Positions 63,895 to 64,000 of a DNA stretch of 64,000 nt are shown one piece after another. The notes beneath the pieces were generated by a model that ran no database searches, was not told where the DNA came from, and saw only the letters and a list, made by a program, of their open reading frames with translations. A program made the translations under genes and the position numbers. Positions within the stretch are counted from its first letter, which is position 1. The number at the start of each line of letters is the position of its first letter. The stretch is from Sphingomonas sp. 67-36. Lineage in GTDB: Bacteria; Pseudomonadota; Alphaproteobacteria; Sphingomonadales; Sphingomonadaceae. Where the stretch lies: positions 1 through 64,000 of the forward strand of contig MKSU01000032.1 in NCBI GenBank assembly GCA_001897375.1, written 5' to 3'.

Positions 63895-64000
63895 CGTTTC
63901 TTCGTTGCGCGCGGGCGATAGGCGATCGATGCCGTGCCATAGGCCTGCACCGGCATGAACAGGCCCTGGCCGGTCGGCACGACGCGGCCATGCGTCACCT
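63891..64000 (-). CDS. 3' end of an unidentified minus-strand gene
   Basis: Only the C-terminal 36 codons are inside the window, ending VTHGRVVPTGQGLFMPVQAY and GTASIAYRPRATKKR, then TAG. The rest runs off the right edge. The tail is basic and no family can be assigned. It overlaps doxX end to end by 4 bp. Confidence 0.5.
   Translation of the reverse strand, partial: VTHGRVVPTGQGLFMPVQAYGTASIAYRPRATKKR

Overview
The window is a continuous chromosomal stretch of a GC-rich alphaproteobacterium, most likely a sphingomonad (order Sphingomonadales, Sphingomonas sensu lato). The evidence is family content: alphaproteobacterial SspB, an RcdA/DUF1465 protein, bacterial ATP12, GatCAB amidotransferase, DUF4893 and DUF885 proteins, SPOR-domain proteins, and a TonB-receptor/SDR/GST/SnoaL gene set typical of sphingomonad catabolism. 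There is no prophage, plasmid backbone, IS transposase or CRISPR array. Four tRNA genes are present, all with encoded CCA: initiator Met, Pro(TGG), Ile2(CAT) and Arg(TCT).

Layout. 1-1.2 kb: tRNA-fMet and an AT-richer SMP-30-like gene beside the his operon. 1.3-4.5 kb: hisB-yciI-hisH-hisA-(small membrane ORF)-hisF, all joined by 1-4 base overlaps. 4.6-12.1 kb: sspB, fumC, gmk, an ATP12 pair, a PaiB-like flavoprotein, an RluC-type pseudouridine synthase and several small envelope proteins; a 128-bp element with terminal inverted repeats lies between two convergent genes. 12.1-14.2 kb: a divergent LysR/YeiH pair. 14.2-21.8 kb: an accessory cluster bracketed by tRNA-Pro and tRNA-Ile2, containing a MarR regulator, a tandem LinA/SnoaL-like enzyme, a Nu-type GST, a second SnoaL protein, a TonB-dependent receptor and two SDRs. 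This reads as an uptake and degradation pathway for an unidentified compound, with a shared palindrome as candidate operator.

22-31.4 kb carries an alanine-zipper-like lipoprotein, an M28 peptidase, leuA with a previously unannotated leucine-rich leader peptide and stem-loop, TMEM175, YceI, a TonB-like protein and ilvB-ilvN-ilvC. 31.4-42.6 kb holds miaA/serB with overlapping divergent starts, a nitrilase, two SPOR proteins, a ParA/ribbon-helix-helix pair, and pyrB with a DHOase-like PyrC' that has lost its HxH metal motif, followed by ruvX and a DUF3089 hydrolase. 42.7-47.1 kb is gatCAB, interrupted between gatA and gatB by a low-GC glycosyltransferase gene. 47.2-49.7 kb is a translationally coupled trio of exported proteins around an M48 metallopeptidase.

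49.7-64 kb contains moaB, an FkbH-like HAD/GNAT protein with an N-terminal Cys cluster, a polysaccharide deacetylase, a DUF885 peptidase, YhhQ, a thiolase, a prepilin peptidase, a coniferyl-aldehyde-type dehydrogenase, two DUF465 microproteins, an RcdA-like ClpXP adaptor, a nitronate monooxygenase, a gamma-carbonic anhydrase, a 54-residue membrane microprotein and DoxX. The final bases hold the 3' end of an unidentified minus-strand gene.

The most novel candidates are the tRNA-bracketed catabolic cluster with its tandem LinA-like protein, the leu leader, the ParA-RHH-SPOR operon, the glycosyltransferase inside gatCAB, and the Cys-cluster FkbH-like protein. All functional calls rest on reading the sequence and on family knowledge; no database search was possible.
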